In this document: piece after piece, positions 40,324 through 52,531 of the stretch
How positions within the stretch are numbered: position 1 is the first letter of the stretch
Layout of the letters: each line of letters opens with the position of its first letter
Assembly (NCBI GenBank): GCA_020310875.1
Contig: CM035408.1
Coordinates: 146,228,407 to 146,292,406 of the forward strand
Origin: Ceratopteris richardii
Lineage: Eukaryota; Streptophyta; Polypodiopsida; Polypodiales; Pteridaceae
DNA length: 64,000 nucleotides
Direction of reading: 5' to 3'
Program-made: the position numbers and the translations under genes
Notes under the pieces: model-generated
What the model was told of the DNA's origin: nothing
Seen by the model: only the letters and a program-made list of their open reading frames with translations
Database searches by the model: none

Positions 40324-42663
40324 CTAGAGCAAATCATGTAACTCATTTCATATTAATCAAGTTCATTATGTTTTCATTTCTTTTGTTCCATCCTCCTTAA
40401 TGTAATTTTTTTGTGATTAATAGTAGATTATGAGTTGTTTTCTTTATTTCAACATGGTATTCGAGCATAGTTATTGTTTTGATAGCATTTCCTTTTGACT
40501 CTTGCTTTCATTATCTTCATTAGAATAGATGCACTTTCCTTTCCTAATCCCTCCCTTCCTCCCTTCATAATAAAAGTGCTTTTAAGCACTATCTCCATTC
40601 TCCACTAAGCATAGTTATAAGTTTCAATTTTTTATTTTCCTTATCACAGTAATTAGTGCTTTTGAGAACTATTTCCATTGTGCATTAAGCATGACTACTA
40701 CATTCGTGTACCTTGTTTATCATTCAGTATGTGATTGTCAAAGGATTACATCATGCTTCTCCTTCTCTCTTGTGTGTTCAATGTTTTCAAGCACTTTAGG
40801 ACCATACATTAAATCCTTGATAGCACTCCGCATCATCAAAGAAAAAATAGAGTAAATGACTTTGGTGCACCGGTACATCAAGCTTCATTCTTACGGAGTT
40901 AGAATCTCGTTCTCCTTTGCCATCAGTAGCTATGACTCTCGTACATCAATGTATTCAATATGGAGCAAGTAGGCCACATGGACTTCCCTCTATACAAAAA
41001 GAAAATGGATATGCCATTGGGCTCAGGCATCATCCACAATTCTCCTTCTTCATTGCTCTGCTTCCACCTATGCAAATTAAACAAGAACACTGCTTCAGTG
41101 ATGACTATCATGAAGCCATTTGATTCGTGCTCCTATCGTTTAATAATCCATCTATAGGTGATCTTCTCCAACTCGAACAAGAATGCTATAAAGCATCTGA
41201 AGCTCACACTTGTCCTGAGAGGGACTAAGCTTCCAATCCATCTTGAGGGACTAGGCTTCCAATCCATCTTTTCCTGAAGAGAAGATGGCACTATATGTTA
41301 TTGGCATCAACCATCTATGGCAGATCACTTCCTTGTGTTATCCACCAGCTGAGCTTCTTTGTGAAACTTGTGTAATAGCATTGATGCTACTATTCATATC
41401 TGGCAAAGTCGATAATCCTATGAATGAGATGGATGGGCTGGCTATTGTAGCTCGTCACGTAAACTCCAAGAATTTTTTGTGGCAGAGCCCAACAACTGCA
41501 CAAGTAGTGGACAAATGAAGCCATGAGCTGAATTCGAATGGAGAGAATTGTATGAAATTCAAAGGGAGAGAACTATAGCTGCTATCTGCTCATCTGCCTC
41601 TAGCAGTCACTAGCACAACTCCTACCTCCTCCTACAACAACGACCAAGCACTTCATTTCACTTGCTGTTTGGCTCTTCTATTGCATCAGATTCACTTGCA
41701 ACCCTAGAATGTGTCAGCAAGATAATCAAGTCTCTAAACTAGAAGTTTCATACGTGGCATTTTTTGGATTTCAAGCTCAAATAAGCCATGATGAAAAATC
41801 ACACATGGAGGGAAGCTATGAATCGCCAACCTTACATGTGCTTGAGCAAGATCAGACCGACAAATTCCAATCATCTGATGGAGAGGAAAGGAGTGATTGA
41901 GAGTGCTTGAGCAAGATCAGACTGCCAAATTTCAATCATCTGATGGAGAGGAAAGGAGTGAGTCAGATGTGGGTCCCACAGCCTGTGCTCTCTGTGCCAA
42001 GGCATGCATAGCGATTCTCCATTTCAAGAAATCTAAAGGGGAGACGCATGGATAAAATGTACAATGCTACAAACTTGTAGAAGTCACCATAGGAAATGGA
42101 CTCATCACTAATGTAAGCATAAGAAATGAATTTACAGGTAACCGAATGTGCGGGTATCCAATCTTGATTTCAAAAATCATTTTTTTATGAAGACAAAAAT
42201 GAGATGATCTGATTCTTTGTAATGCACAAAGCTCTTGACTCATATTATCTTATTTGTATTCAAACTTTGGCGTCACTCACTCCATGATATGTATAGTCAT
42301 TTTCACATGTTCTTTTGTAGAGAGTTCATATAGTGAATACCTATTGTAATGGGATCAGACATTTCCACCTAAATGTGGTAAGACCTTCCCAATATCATAC
42401 AAAATTATAAGTCATGTGCCCTTGAAAACACTCTACATCACAAGACGATTATGGCGACCACAACATCAAAATGGCTACACCAAACAACACCCAAGGATCC
42501 ACACAAAGGATCTCACATGCTAAGGAAGGAGGACCCTACCAAAGGATCCATCAATGGATCTCAATAAAATTGCAACAATAATTGAAGTCATCAAGAAAGC
42601 TCAAAGGAGAAGGCAAATGGTTCCAAAGGTGCTACCTACCCCATGATGTAAACCCTATGTCTA
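40324..42663 (+). mobile_element. Non-coding LTR-element body (LARD-like) with PBS
   Basis: A primer-binding site TGGTATTCGAGC lies at 40455-40466 after TTTCAACA. The sequence after it (about 40540-40586) matches the one after the PBS at 18781. No gag or pol is seen in over 2 kb; short open frames here are not conserved-looking. A 65-bp tandem duplication is at 41838-41969. It appears to be the same low-coding LTR family as 18.8-20.4 kb. Confidence 0.45.
41838..41969. repeat. 65-bp tandem duplication
   Basis: GTGCTTGAGCAAGATCAGAC...GATGGAGAGGAAAGGAGTGA occurs twice with a period of 65 bp and few differences. Confidence 0.85.
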
Positions 42664-42930
42664 GGGATTCCATATGTCCCTAGATCCCAAACACCACTTG
42701 GATCCCAAATGTCCAAGTATATGTCGTGGGATCCCATATGTCCCAAGATCCTCGGGGTGCCACATGGCCCACTCACGATGGATCCCATATGTCCATGGAA
42801 CTAAAAAAACAAGGGATGCCATATGTCCCAAACTTGGATCCCATATGTCCAAGTTATGTCTCAGGATCCCATATGTTCTTAGATCATAAAAACCAATGGA
42901 CTAAGTGATCCCATATGTCACTAGTCCCTC
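42664..42930. repeat. Dispersed short repeat with GGATCCCATATGTCC
   Basis: Seven copies of CATATGT, mostly in (T/G)GGATCCCATATGTCC, plus two degenerate copies, at irregular spacing over 265 bp. The intervening bases differ, so this is not a simple tandem array. No gene. Confidence 0.85.
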
Positions 42931-42972
42931 ATATAAAAAACAAAAGGGTCATCACATGGAGGGGGATGTTGA

Positions 42973-43202
42973 TGTTGGAGTCAGACATCTGCGGAAGCAC
43001 ACAAACAGCACAAGGAAGAAGAAGAAGCTTGGAGCACAACACACAATACTGAATGTATTACTAGAGAATGTACAAAGATAAGTAGCCCATTAGGGAAATA
43101 GGTGTATATACAAGCCTGGAGAAAAAAACCTCCTAAAGAGAGAAAAAAGTGTGTTGGCAGTCCTAGAGTGTTCATACACAGCACTACCTAAATATATCAA
43201 CA
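42973..43202 (-). repeat. 3' LTR of the copia element at 43.2-47.7 kb
   Basis: Minus strand: purine tract CCTAGGGGGGATT, then TGTTGATATATTTAGG... to ...GACTCCAACA, 230 bp. Its first 110 plus-strand bases match 47679-47788. It contains a (GAA)n tract in plus sense. Confidence 0.9.
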
Positions 43203-43262
43203 AATCCCCCCTAGGAGTGATGCGATGAACAAGTAGCTGGCACTCATGTATAAGGAAGTTCC

Positions 43263-45093
43263 AAGCTATGTGGAAATCACTCCACAAAAGGAAGTAAGCC
43301 TAAAGCTTTGTGGAAAGCTTCAAACTTCTCCCTAGGCAGAGCCTTCGTGAAAAGGTCTGCAATGTTCTCCTATGTGGCCATATATGCCAAGCTGATCTCC
43401 CAAGCAGAGAACCTCTCCCTGACATAATGATAATGCACCTCAATGTCCTTAGTGTGAGCATGGAACATAGGGTTCCTCGCAACTACCAATGCACTCTGAG
43501 TGTCAGTGAAGATGGTGGTGGCAGAAGATTGACCAACACCCAAATCAGCCATAAGGCATCTGAGCCACACACACTCAACAGTAGCTGTGAAAGCTTCCCT
43601 ATACTGAGCCTCACAACTGGAAGTGGCCATAGTAGGCTACTTATTGCTCAACCAAGATATACATGAGCTACCAAGCATGAAGCAAAAGCCACTAGTGAAC
43701 ACACGAGTGTCATAGCAACCAGCCCAATCAGAGTTAGAAAAAGCAAGCAAATTTGGCAGTAGTGATCCCCCCTTGGGATAAAACAACCCAAGTAGCCGAG
43801 TACCACTCAAGTAGCGAAAGATCCGCTTAACCTTCTGCCAATGCTTGAATCCTGGGCAATGCATAAATTTGCTCATCTATGAGATAGCAAACTGAATATC
43901 TTGCCGAGTAATCCATCAGTAAATCAAGCATCCAATAGCCTGCTGATAGAGAACAACATCAAATGCATCTCCAGCATCATGAAGACTCAATCGTAAATGT
44001 GTCTCCATAGGAGTGGCAATAGGCTTACACTCTTCAAGGCCAAAACGCTGCAATAATGTGTCAATATATTTCATTTGATAACCATTCCACCATCAACTTG
44101 CATAAATTGAATGCCCAAATAGTGATGCAAATGACCCAAATCAAACATCTCAAATGAGGCATGCAAATCAGCCTTAAAATCAGCAATATGCCTATCAGAG
44201 GACCAGTGAGTAGCATGTCATCAACATAAACCACAATGATCAGAAGTACATCATTAGCACGCTTAACATATAAGCTGCTTTCATTTGGACTATTCTCAAA
44301 ACCATGTGCAATTAGATAGGCATGTATCTTCTCATACCAAGCACGTGGTGCTTGCTTTAAACCATATAATGCCTTCTTTAACCTGCACACCTGGTTTTCA
44401 TGCCCTTTTTGCACAAAGCCACGGGGCTAAAAAAACATACACTTCTTCATGCAAGTCACCATTCAAAAATGTTGTTTTAATGTCCAACTGATGTACATTC
44501 CAACCATGATGAGTTGCAAGTGCACAAATGCTCTGAATAGTAGTCATATGGCATGTAGGTGCAAAGGTCTCATCAAAATCAATGCCTCTTTCATGTGCAT
44601 AAACCTTTGCAACAAGCCTAGCCTTATACTTGTCAACTGTTCCATCAGGCTTACACTTCAGCTTGTAAACCCACTTAGTGCCAATGGCCTTCTTGCAAGG
44701 AGGCAAGTCACATAAAGACCAAGTACCATTCTTCATTATAGCATCATATTCAGATTGCATAACAGCCATCCATATTTTTGAATTTTGTGCTTCATCAAAC
44801 AAAACACGCTCATTCTCATCGCAGAGACTAGATGCAACCATAGCATAGCAATCTGATGCAAACAAGGCACTATGAGAGCCTGAACGAGTATGATATGACA
44901 AGGGTGCATCTAATTTGTTGTCATGCAAAGTTTGCACTAGCCATTTTGGCATAGGTTTTGCTTGCTCAATATCATCTCTCTCATCAACAAGTGCATCATG
45001 TAAATATACATTAGAAATGGAATGATCTGCATCATCACCTGAAACTTCAGAACTGTACCCAACAAAAATACATTTTACTGCTTTATCATCCAA
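43263..45093 (-). pseudogene. Copia reverse transcriptase and RNase H
   Basis: Minus strand. DDKAVKCIFVGYSSE at the start belongs to the integrase end; RT runs from NGTWSLCDLPPCKKAIGTKW through KARLVAKVYAHERG, LDIKTTFLNGDLHEEVYV, YGLKQAPRAWYEKIHAYL and the intact VVYVDDMLLTG. RNase H shows SNSDWAGC, SSCEAQYREA and TDTQSALVVARNP, then DIEVHYHYVRERF and IADLFTKALP. Damage: stop after EEVYVF (44430 region), frameshift after YVDD (about 44200), stops at 43880, 43630 and 43366. The polypurine tract follows directly. Confidence 0.93.
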
Positions 45094-45113
45094 TTTTCTG
45101 CGATGTTCAGGAA

Positions 45114-46128
45114 CTAATGCATATGCCAGACAACCAAAAACATGCAGATGAGCAATAGATGGCTTGCGATCATGCCAAGCCTCATATGGAGTGATAGACT
45201 ATAGTGCTTTAGTGGGACACCTATTAAGTACATATGCTGCACACATGACAGCCTCAAGCCAGAAACTATGTGGTAAAGCCTAACTCTCGACCATACACCT
45301 CGCCATCTCCATGAGTGACCTGTTCTTTCATTCAGCAACACCATTTTGTTGAGGTTTATATGGGACTGTACAGTGGTGTCTTATCCCACATTCAGCCAAA
45401 AATGCATTAAAATTAGAAGACATATACTCCCCCCCTCGATCAGAATGGAGGGTGCCCATTTTACATGCTGACAGATTTTCAGCCAAAACCAAAAACTGTT
45501 TGAAGCACATGAAAACTTCGGACTTTTCCTTCAATGGATATACCCATGCATGCCTGGAAAAATCATCAATGAAAGTCACGAAGTAAAGATAATTTCCAAC
45601 AGAAGGTGTGTGCGTAGGACCACAGACATCACTATGTACAAGCTACAATTTCTGAGTAGCCCGAACTGAACCATCTTTTGGAAATGAGGAATGCTGCATT
45701 TTGCCCAAAATATAGCCTTCACAAACATGTTTTCCAGGTGCCTCAAGTTTGGGCAAAGAGGACACCATTTCAGATTTTTGCAGGCATAGCAAACTAGCAA
45801 AATTCAGATGACCAAAGCGTGCATGCCAAAGCTTTGCATCTGACATAGCCTCAGAATCATGTACTGCACATGCCGAATCATTCACAGATCTTTCATAGTC
45901 TATGAGCTTATAGAGCCCATGACATAAAATGCCAGAAGCAATAATCACATCGCCATTTGATAGATCATGAATTGTACACCTGTCATCAAAAAATTTCACA
46001 ACCAAGCCAATCTTGGCAAATGCAGAAACTGATAACAGGTTCTTCTTAATCCCTGGTACAAATAAAGCATGTGACAAAGTGAAAGAACTACCATCAGTAG
46101 TAGTCAAAATAATCTTACCAACTCCCAT
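45114..46128 (-). pseudogene. Copia integrase
   Basis: After GVGKIILTTTDGSSFTLSHA and LFVPGIKKNLLSVSAFAK (region after protease) comes the zinc finger WHARFGHLNFASLLC and HVCEGYILGKM, where the second Cys of CxxC is Tyr. The core has VHSDVCGP, FIDDFSRHAWVYPLKEKSE, LHSDRGGEYMSSN and QQNGVAE, so all three acidic residues remain. Stops follow NGVAE, ATQKL and other sites. The end reads EAWHDRKPSIAHLHVFGC. Same element as the neighbours. Confidence 0.92.
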
Positions 46129-46149
46129 AACCGGATAAGAGGAGTTGTT

Positions 46150-47323
46150 GGCGCATGTAATAATATTCCCTGTAGGGGCAGTCTCAAGTGAAGAGAAGAA
46201 ATTGCACTCTCAGGTAATATGTTTGGTCGCCCCACTGTCAAAGTACCAAACATCTGAGTCTACTACAGACATGCACTGCTCATGAGAAGATGGGTCAAAA
46301 CTGCAAATAGTAGTAAACACCCATTCTTCTTCCTACACAAGATTAGCATTCTCTGTTTTTGGTGTAGAGGCTTCTGCAACAACCATTCCAGCCTCGTTTT
46401 TCTTTGCCTCTTTAGCAGCCAATTTTGGACAGTTCTTTATGATACGATCATTCCCTTTATAGTAATTGCAAAACAATTTCTGCTTTTCTGATTTTTTCTC
46501 ATCTTTATCTTGGTTCTTCGAATGTGCAACATTTGCAGATTTTTGCTTACTAGTAGATGAGCTCCATTTTCCTTTGCCCTTCTGACTAGCCAGGAAATCT
46601 TGATCTACAACACACATAATGAACCTGTTCTGCCTGGACTGATCTTCTTGCAACAGAACAGAGACTAACTCCTCAAATGACAAGGCATTTGGATTGCCTT
46701 TCATCATCAACCAAAGAGTAGAAGCAAAACTCTGATATGAATCAGGAAGACCATTCAGAACGGTCTACACAAGTGAGCTATTTGGTATAACCTTATCAAC
46801 AGAAATCAATTGTTCCTTCAAGTCTTTGATCTTTGTTAGAAAACTGTCCATAGAATCACCTTCATTCATGTGCTCAGTTTCCAACTGTTTTCGGAGGTAA
46901 GCAACACGAGCCTCATTCCTAGCTTGGTACAATGTGGTAAGTGTATTCAAAAGCATCCTTAACTGTTCTGCAAGAGGGAATGTGAGGAATAATAGCACGT
47001 TTGATAGACAAAGCTATCAATGCATGTGCCTGAGCATCTCTACCATCCCAACAAATTTGCTCTATAGTAGGTGCAGCAGAAACTGCAGCACGAACAGGAA
47101 TATGCAGAATATCATCATCTTCGACACCTTCTACCTGAGCTTCTGTACTTGTAGTTGTAACAATTGCAGGTGTGATAGGACGTTTTTCAACACCCTGCAC
47201 AAGGTTCCACAATCCTTTTGCAACCAATACATGTCGCATCATATAAGCCCATAATGGGTACTTGGTACCATCCAACTTATCCTCAACAGCCAACATACGG
47301 AATACACAATTGCTTTTAGCCAT
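46150..47323 (-). pseudogene. Copia Gag with protease start
   Basis: Starts MAKSNCVFRMLAVEDKLDGT, KYPLWAYMMRHVLVAKGLW (Gag entry), QARNEARVAYLRKQLETEHM and KIKDLKEQLISVDK, SFEELVSVLLQEDQSR, knuckle remnant CNYYKGNDRIIKNC (first CxxC changed to CxYY), and the protease WYFDSGATKHIT with intact DSG. A frameshift around 46960 and stops near 46768, 46333 and 46210 break it. It encodes the particle protein and processing enzyme of the element flanked by LTRs 42973 and 47679. Confidence 0.9.
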
Positions 47324-47663
47324 GGTCAGTGACTAAAATACCTTGATGCATAAAATTGATTGTATCTCAAAAAGTTGAACAAAACTGTCTAGATGAATTC
47401 CACTAGACCTGTAGAAGACTTTGAGACGATTATACTAGAGAACAGAAAATGGTATATACCTTTGGCACAAAAAGATGAAATAGCCTGCACAAGCACTGTG
47501 ATAGTGTGTTCAGAGGCTGAAATGAGCTGAGATCATTATTTCGGCACCACACTGCAAAGCTGTTTGATCTCAAAAATACTTTGAGTATGCTCACCAAAAT
47601 TCCTGCGATTCTGAGATTGCAACTGGGGGAGTGTCGACGGCACCCTAGATGAAGCGACGACCT

Positions 47664-47675
47664 GCTCTGATACCA
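47664..47675 (-). promoter_or_regulatory. Primer-binding site (initiator tRNA-Met type)
   Basis: GCTCTGATACCA is the reverse complement of TGGTATCAGAGC, the standard plant copia site. It lies three bases from the LTR at 47679 and proves the minus orientation. Confidence 0.95.
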
Positions 47676-47678
47676 ATT

Positions 47679-47788
47679 GTTGGAGTTAGACATCTATAGA
47701 AGCACGTGAACAACACAAGGAAGAAGAAGAAGAAGCTTGGAGCACAACACACAATACTGAATGTATTACTATAGAATGTACAAAGATA
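47679..47788 (-). repeat. 5' LTR, truncated to 110 bp
   Basis: TGTTGGAGTTAGACATC... matches 42973-43082 with a few substitutions and one extra GAA triplet, then similarity stops at CAAAGATA. The outer 120 bp of the LTR, with any promoter, are gone. Confidence 0.9.
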
Positions 47789-49150
47789 GCAGACTTGTTA
47801 AAGCTGAAGAAAACTTCACATATAGTACTTAATGAGATTAAAGTTAATGTAAATTTTGTGTAAAGTGGTTTATTCTCGATATAGAGGAGTTCGTCAATCA
47901 AGATATATTAGACATTTGGAGAATCAAAGGTCTCTAGCAAAAAAACACTAATGAGTCCCATGGCAAGAGAGAGAGATGTGGCCAAGAGGTCATGTCTCAT
48001 AGACGCATTATGATGGAGAAGATTGATATTAGTTTTCCCAACTATGCGTCTATGTGAAAGTTGCATTAACCCTCCAAACCCTTGACATTGAACTGCTTGC
48101 CTTTGCTTCTAAATGTTTTTAGAAGTTTCCATTACCCATTTGTGGGTGGTTTGTACCATTGATTCTAGTGATTCTTGTGCATCTTCAAGTCTAACCAACT
48201 AATGAGGAGATATCCCTACAAACACATTGCAAAAATTCTAGTTTATGGGTGATGAAGTATCCCTACAAACTCATTATGTGTACTCATCTAGAGTTATTTG
48301 TACTTCTAAAGCAATACTTGAGTACATTTTGATCTTATGTCATTGTCCATTAGAATAGTAAAAAATGGATATTTGGATTTTCTCATATTTATTTTGTTCA
48401 CATCTCAATAAATTGAATTGTCTTATTAGTCATATGTTCATCAAGCACCATTCAAACCCAAGCGAGCTCTTAAGTTATGAGGTGTCATTATTTTGAAATA
48501 TAAGCCTCGATTTGAGGGATCAAGTACGTTAAAAAATTGCTAGGATTTATTGCTATGATATGTGAAGCATTGACTTGTCTTTTAACCAAGAATGAATGTT
48601 TTTTTTATGAAGATAAAGGGGGAAAGAATGCTAATAAGGCTCCTTTGTGTTTGAGATATTTTTTTGTATTGTGTTCCTTGTAAATGGAGGATCTTTTTCA
48701 TAAAAGCATGATTTTGACATTAATTTTAAGCTGAAGGTCGATGCCAAGCATTGACTTTATGCTGGATGTCGATGCCAGGCATCAAATTCTTCTCAAAAAG
48801 ACCCTATTTTATTGCATAAAAAACTATCCAAGAAGTGGATGCATGGCATCCAATTGTTCATAAAAAGGGACCTTTTTCAAAAGAAGCCAATGCTTTAGAT
48901 TGACTTCTTGTTGAAATTCATAGCTTCTATGGAAGAACTCAATGCCTAACCCACATATAGTAACATTGTGTAGGCTCTGAGTATAATTATGGAGCCCTCC
49001 CATTAGGTCTTGAGAATTACCTTCCTATTTGAAGTCCCTAGTCCAACAAAGTTCTTGAATATCTAGAGATATGAGTGCTTGACTACAAAGTGCTTGATTT
49101 GGATGTATATAGTTGTAGATATGACTGCTCAAAGCTATGAAGAAAGCGAA
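47789..49150. other. Non-coding spacer with GATGCCA(A/G)GCAT motifs
   Basis: No gene. Between 48735 and 48860 there are scattered TCGATGCCAAGCAT, TCGATGCCAGGCAT and GCATGGCATCC, forerunners of the repeat at 49157 onward. Confidence 0.5.
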
Positions 49151-49960
49151 TCTTTATACTTGGCATCGACTTTATGCATAAATTCGATGCCAAGTATAAA
49201 AGTTTGACCTTTTCCATAACTTTGACCACTCATATTTGTAACTATAAGTATCTAAATTAAGCAAGTGAGTAGTCAATCTTGGGGTTTTTGATAACTCATT
49301 TCTATAACCACAAGTATCCAAATCAAGCACGTGAGAAGTTGATTAGAATTATCATGACACATTATGTTCCCAAAAAGGATTAGTAATTAAAACATTCTCA
49401 ATTGCATTTCTTTGTAGGGATCAAAATCCTCATTTAGAGACTCATATATGCTCATATTCTTATATCTTTCAATAAAAACATAATTTCCCAAATATGAATG
49501 CACTATTTGATGCAAAATGCTTAAAAACCCCAAGATCAGCTACTCACTTGCTTGATTTGAATACGTGTAGTTACAAATATGAATAGTCGTTATGGAAAAA
49601 GGTCAAACTTTATACTTGGCATCAACTTTATGCAAAAAGTCGATGCCAAGTATAAAGTTATGCATAAATTCGATGCCAAGTATAAAGTTTGACTTTTTTC
49701 CCATAACTTTGACCACTCATATCTATAACTACAGGTATCCAAATCAAGTAAGTGAGTAGTCGATCTTGGGGTGTTTAACCATTTTGCATCAAATGGTATA
49801 TTCAAATTTGACAAATTATGTTTTTATTTTAAGATATAAGAATATGAGCATATTTGATTCTCAAAATGAGGATTATGAGTGCTACAAAGAAATACCATTT
49901 CAAATGTTTTAGTTATTAATCCTTTTTGGGAACATAATGAGGCATGATAATTTAGACTGT
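49150..49960. repeat. Foldback repeat with CTTGGCATCGA palindromes
   Basis: Left arm about 49345-49620 is the reverse complement of about 49665-49955 (shared pieces: ATGTTCCCAAAAAGGATTA, TATGCTCATATTCTTATAT, CAAGATC.(G/A)CTACTCACTTGC). A third partial copy is at 49157-49300. Each centre holds ATACTTGGCATCGACTTTAT facing GATGCCAAGTAT, itself palindromic. No coding sequence. Probably a nested foldback/MITE cluster. Confidence 0.8.
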
Positions 49961-50033
49961 GAATAGAAAAAAAGAAGGATTTTAATAAAAGAACAAGCAT
50001 CTAGACCAAATTTTACCAAAATGTGGGGAAATG

Positions 50034-50202
50034 TCTATTGTTTTTTGAGAGTACAATGAATTCGGAAAGACACACACTTGACCTCATAAGGTAGAGGCAC
50101 CCATCTTTGGGAACTTTGAGGCATCCAACCCCGGGTGGGATTTGAACCTTGGCCATCTGCCTAGGAGTACAAGGCACATCCATTAAACCACACCCGATGG
50201 AT
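50034..50202 (-). mobile_element. tRNA-derived SINE, 169 bp, with target-site duplication
   Basis: Minus strand: A box TGGTTTAATGG and B box GGTTCAAATCC, about 35 bp apart, in a head beginning ATCCATCGGGTG. The body ends in CTCTCAAAAAAC. GGGAAATG lies on both sides (50026-50033 and 50203-50210). This is the full form of a tRNA-related SINE transcribed by RNA polymerase III. It lacks a tRNA-like acceptor pair and anticodon arm, so it is not a tRNA gene. Confidence 0.85.
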
Positions 50203-50210
50203 GGGAAATG

Positions 50211-51220
50211 ATTAATTTGGAGATGAATTTTGGGTGCATTTTCCAACTATTATTCCTAGAACAAGGATTATCAAAGCTTCATTCATACACTTGAAAGGAA
50301 CATTTATGTATGCGCAAGGATGAAAAAGTAGGCTCACATGGTATGCATCCAAAGGTAAATGTAACTTACAAATAGTATGTGATACCAAATGAACAGGCTC
50401 AAAAAAGAAAAAGAATTATCGAAGTACATTAACTCTTAAAATGGATGATGTAGATATTCTTGTTTATGATTTTTCCTTAACAAAAATAGGGCACCTAAGG
50501 AAAGTTACCATCAATATGATAAAGCAAAAGTTCTAGATCTATGTGAGATAGCTAATCATAGGCAAATAAGAACATTTATTCATGATCTTGTAGAACTTGG
50601 TATGTATTTGGATGAGGATATGGCTCTTGTTGATATAGAAGAATACAAAGTGAGCTTGCAATAGCCTCAGACTAAATCAAATGCATCCAATGAGGGGGGT
50701 GTAGACATAGATCAAGAAAGTTGCAAGTTGATGTAAAAGTCTATGATATTTTTGGTGCTACTACAAATGCTCAAAAGTAGTTCGCATAATGAAAACATGT
50801 TCTCTTGCATTTTCTAAAGATATTTGAGATCCTCGATCGAACACACCTTCAATTTTAATTTTTTATACATGATTTTTTATCACTTTTATATTTCTCATAT
50901 AGATTTTGGAGATGTCAATGTTAGATAAAAATTTTGGGTGCGTTTTGAGCTCCTAAATTTTTAAAAAATGACAAAAAAGTCAAAAAATCACATGTTTTCA
51001 CTTGATTTTTAAAATATATGTATATTGGTATAAAGCACTTTCAAACATACTATGTAATTTGCTTGGTTTTTGATGCAGGAGTTCTCTTTTTGTGACATAT
51101 TTCTCGTTTGTGATGACTCGTTCTGACTTGATTTTTCAACATTTTCTTTGTCATTTGGTTCAAGATTAAGTCCACCTTTGGAATCTACATAGAACCCTGG
51201 CATTTCATCAAATACTGTTG
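50211..51220. other. Non-coding spacer
   Basis: Only short frames. A weak, broken run around 50440-50680 may be old coding sequence; I cannot name it. Confidence 0.5.
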
Positions 51221-52493
51221 AGCTCTAACAAGTTATCACCAACTGTTGAGCTCTTGTATTACTTGTCGATGCGGCGAGTGAGCTTAACTAGTCAAAGCTC
51301 AACTACGGAATTCACCATGCCACAAGAACTAAGCTAGAGTGATATTAGAACACCTCTATAATCATCAGTAGCTTAGTAAACTTCCTGAAACTGAAAACTT
51401 TAACAACTGTGTTTAATGAAATCCCAAAGATTTACTTTACAAAAACTTTGCTTTTCCTTCCGGCTTCAATTCTGATCTAGTTTACTTTAACCTTTACAGT
51501 TCTTTGTTTGCTTACTGTTAGATAAACTTTCTATCACTCAAATATATCAAAACTGTGTTTTGAACTCACCGTAATTTCACTGAAATCTCACTGAAACTCT
51601 ACCGGACTGTTATCGGATTGTCACCGTAATGTTACTGGAATCAACTGCAATTTTGTTTGTAGTTACTTCAAATGATTGTTGATGAACTAAGGAAGTAATA
51701 CTTGAGCTTCTTTTAGTGAATGAACACTATCTGAAGTTTAAGAAAAACCTTCACCAGTTCTGGATGTCTTTACTTTCAGACACAATACTATGTGTACTTA
51801 TCCCATTTCACAGAAGTCTTTTAATCAACTTATAGTTGAGACTACTAGCTTCAAGATGAGCTATCTCTCATGAAAAACTTTACACTATGTTGTGAGATCT
51901 AACTTGTAGATGTACCGGAAAACATTTATTGAGAAAACTGTAACTGTTAACTAACTTTCAGAGTAACATGAAATCATTCAGATTTCTTCACATACGAAGA
52001 ATGCGCTCAAACTTCCACATGAACATGTGTTTTCTATTAGAGAAGATGTGTACAAAATAGCTTGGACTCACTTTGCTCATAGCTATGGAAAACTCCCCTA
52101 GTCTAAGTAGTTTTTCCTTACCATCTCTCTCAGATGAATACTCGACAGTTCAGGTTCTATTATTCATCTCTACATACGCAATCTCTGGCATCTTCTATAT
52201 CACTATTCTCAGTTTCTATATGTGATATTCTATTCCGGTTCTATGTTCTCTCTCTACTCCCTTCTTCACTCTTCGCTATTTTTAATATGATATTCTACCT
52301 CATATATATACATTTTGTTCCGAGATTCAAAACTCATATTTCTGGAAGTTTCTATGAACTATATTATAGTCGTGAATTTGTCCCTTCACTAAGGCTTGAT
52401 TTTTTGAATGCTTTGTTTTTGCTTCTCTTTGTCTTTCTTTAACCTTCATACATCTTCAGGTCTTTATGTCTAGTTAGTGAGTGAATCTCCAGC
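51221..52493 (-). repeat. Probable 3' LTR region of the copia element at 52.5-54.8 kb
   Basis: After the RNase H end on the minus strand comes the purine tract TTTGAGGGGGAGC and then TGCTGGAGATTCACTC, a good LTR start at about 52493. The LTR end is not defined; repeated TGTTGAGCTC at 51224 and 51241 may be near it. No gene. Confidence 0.5.
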
Positions 52494-52531
52494 AGCTCCC
52501 CCTCAAACACTAATTAGCATCCTCTCATCTT

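Noticed and set aside
50050..50202. tRNA gene on the minus strand
   Set aside because: A and B boxes exist, but no acceptor stem or anticodon arm fits, and an A-rich tail and target duplication show a SINE.
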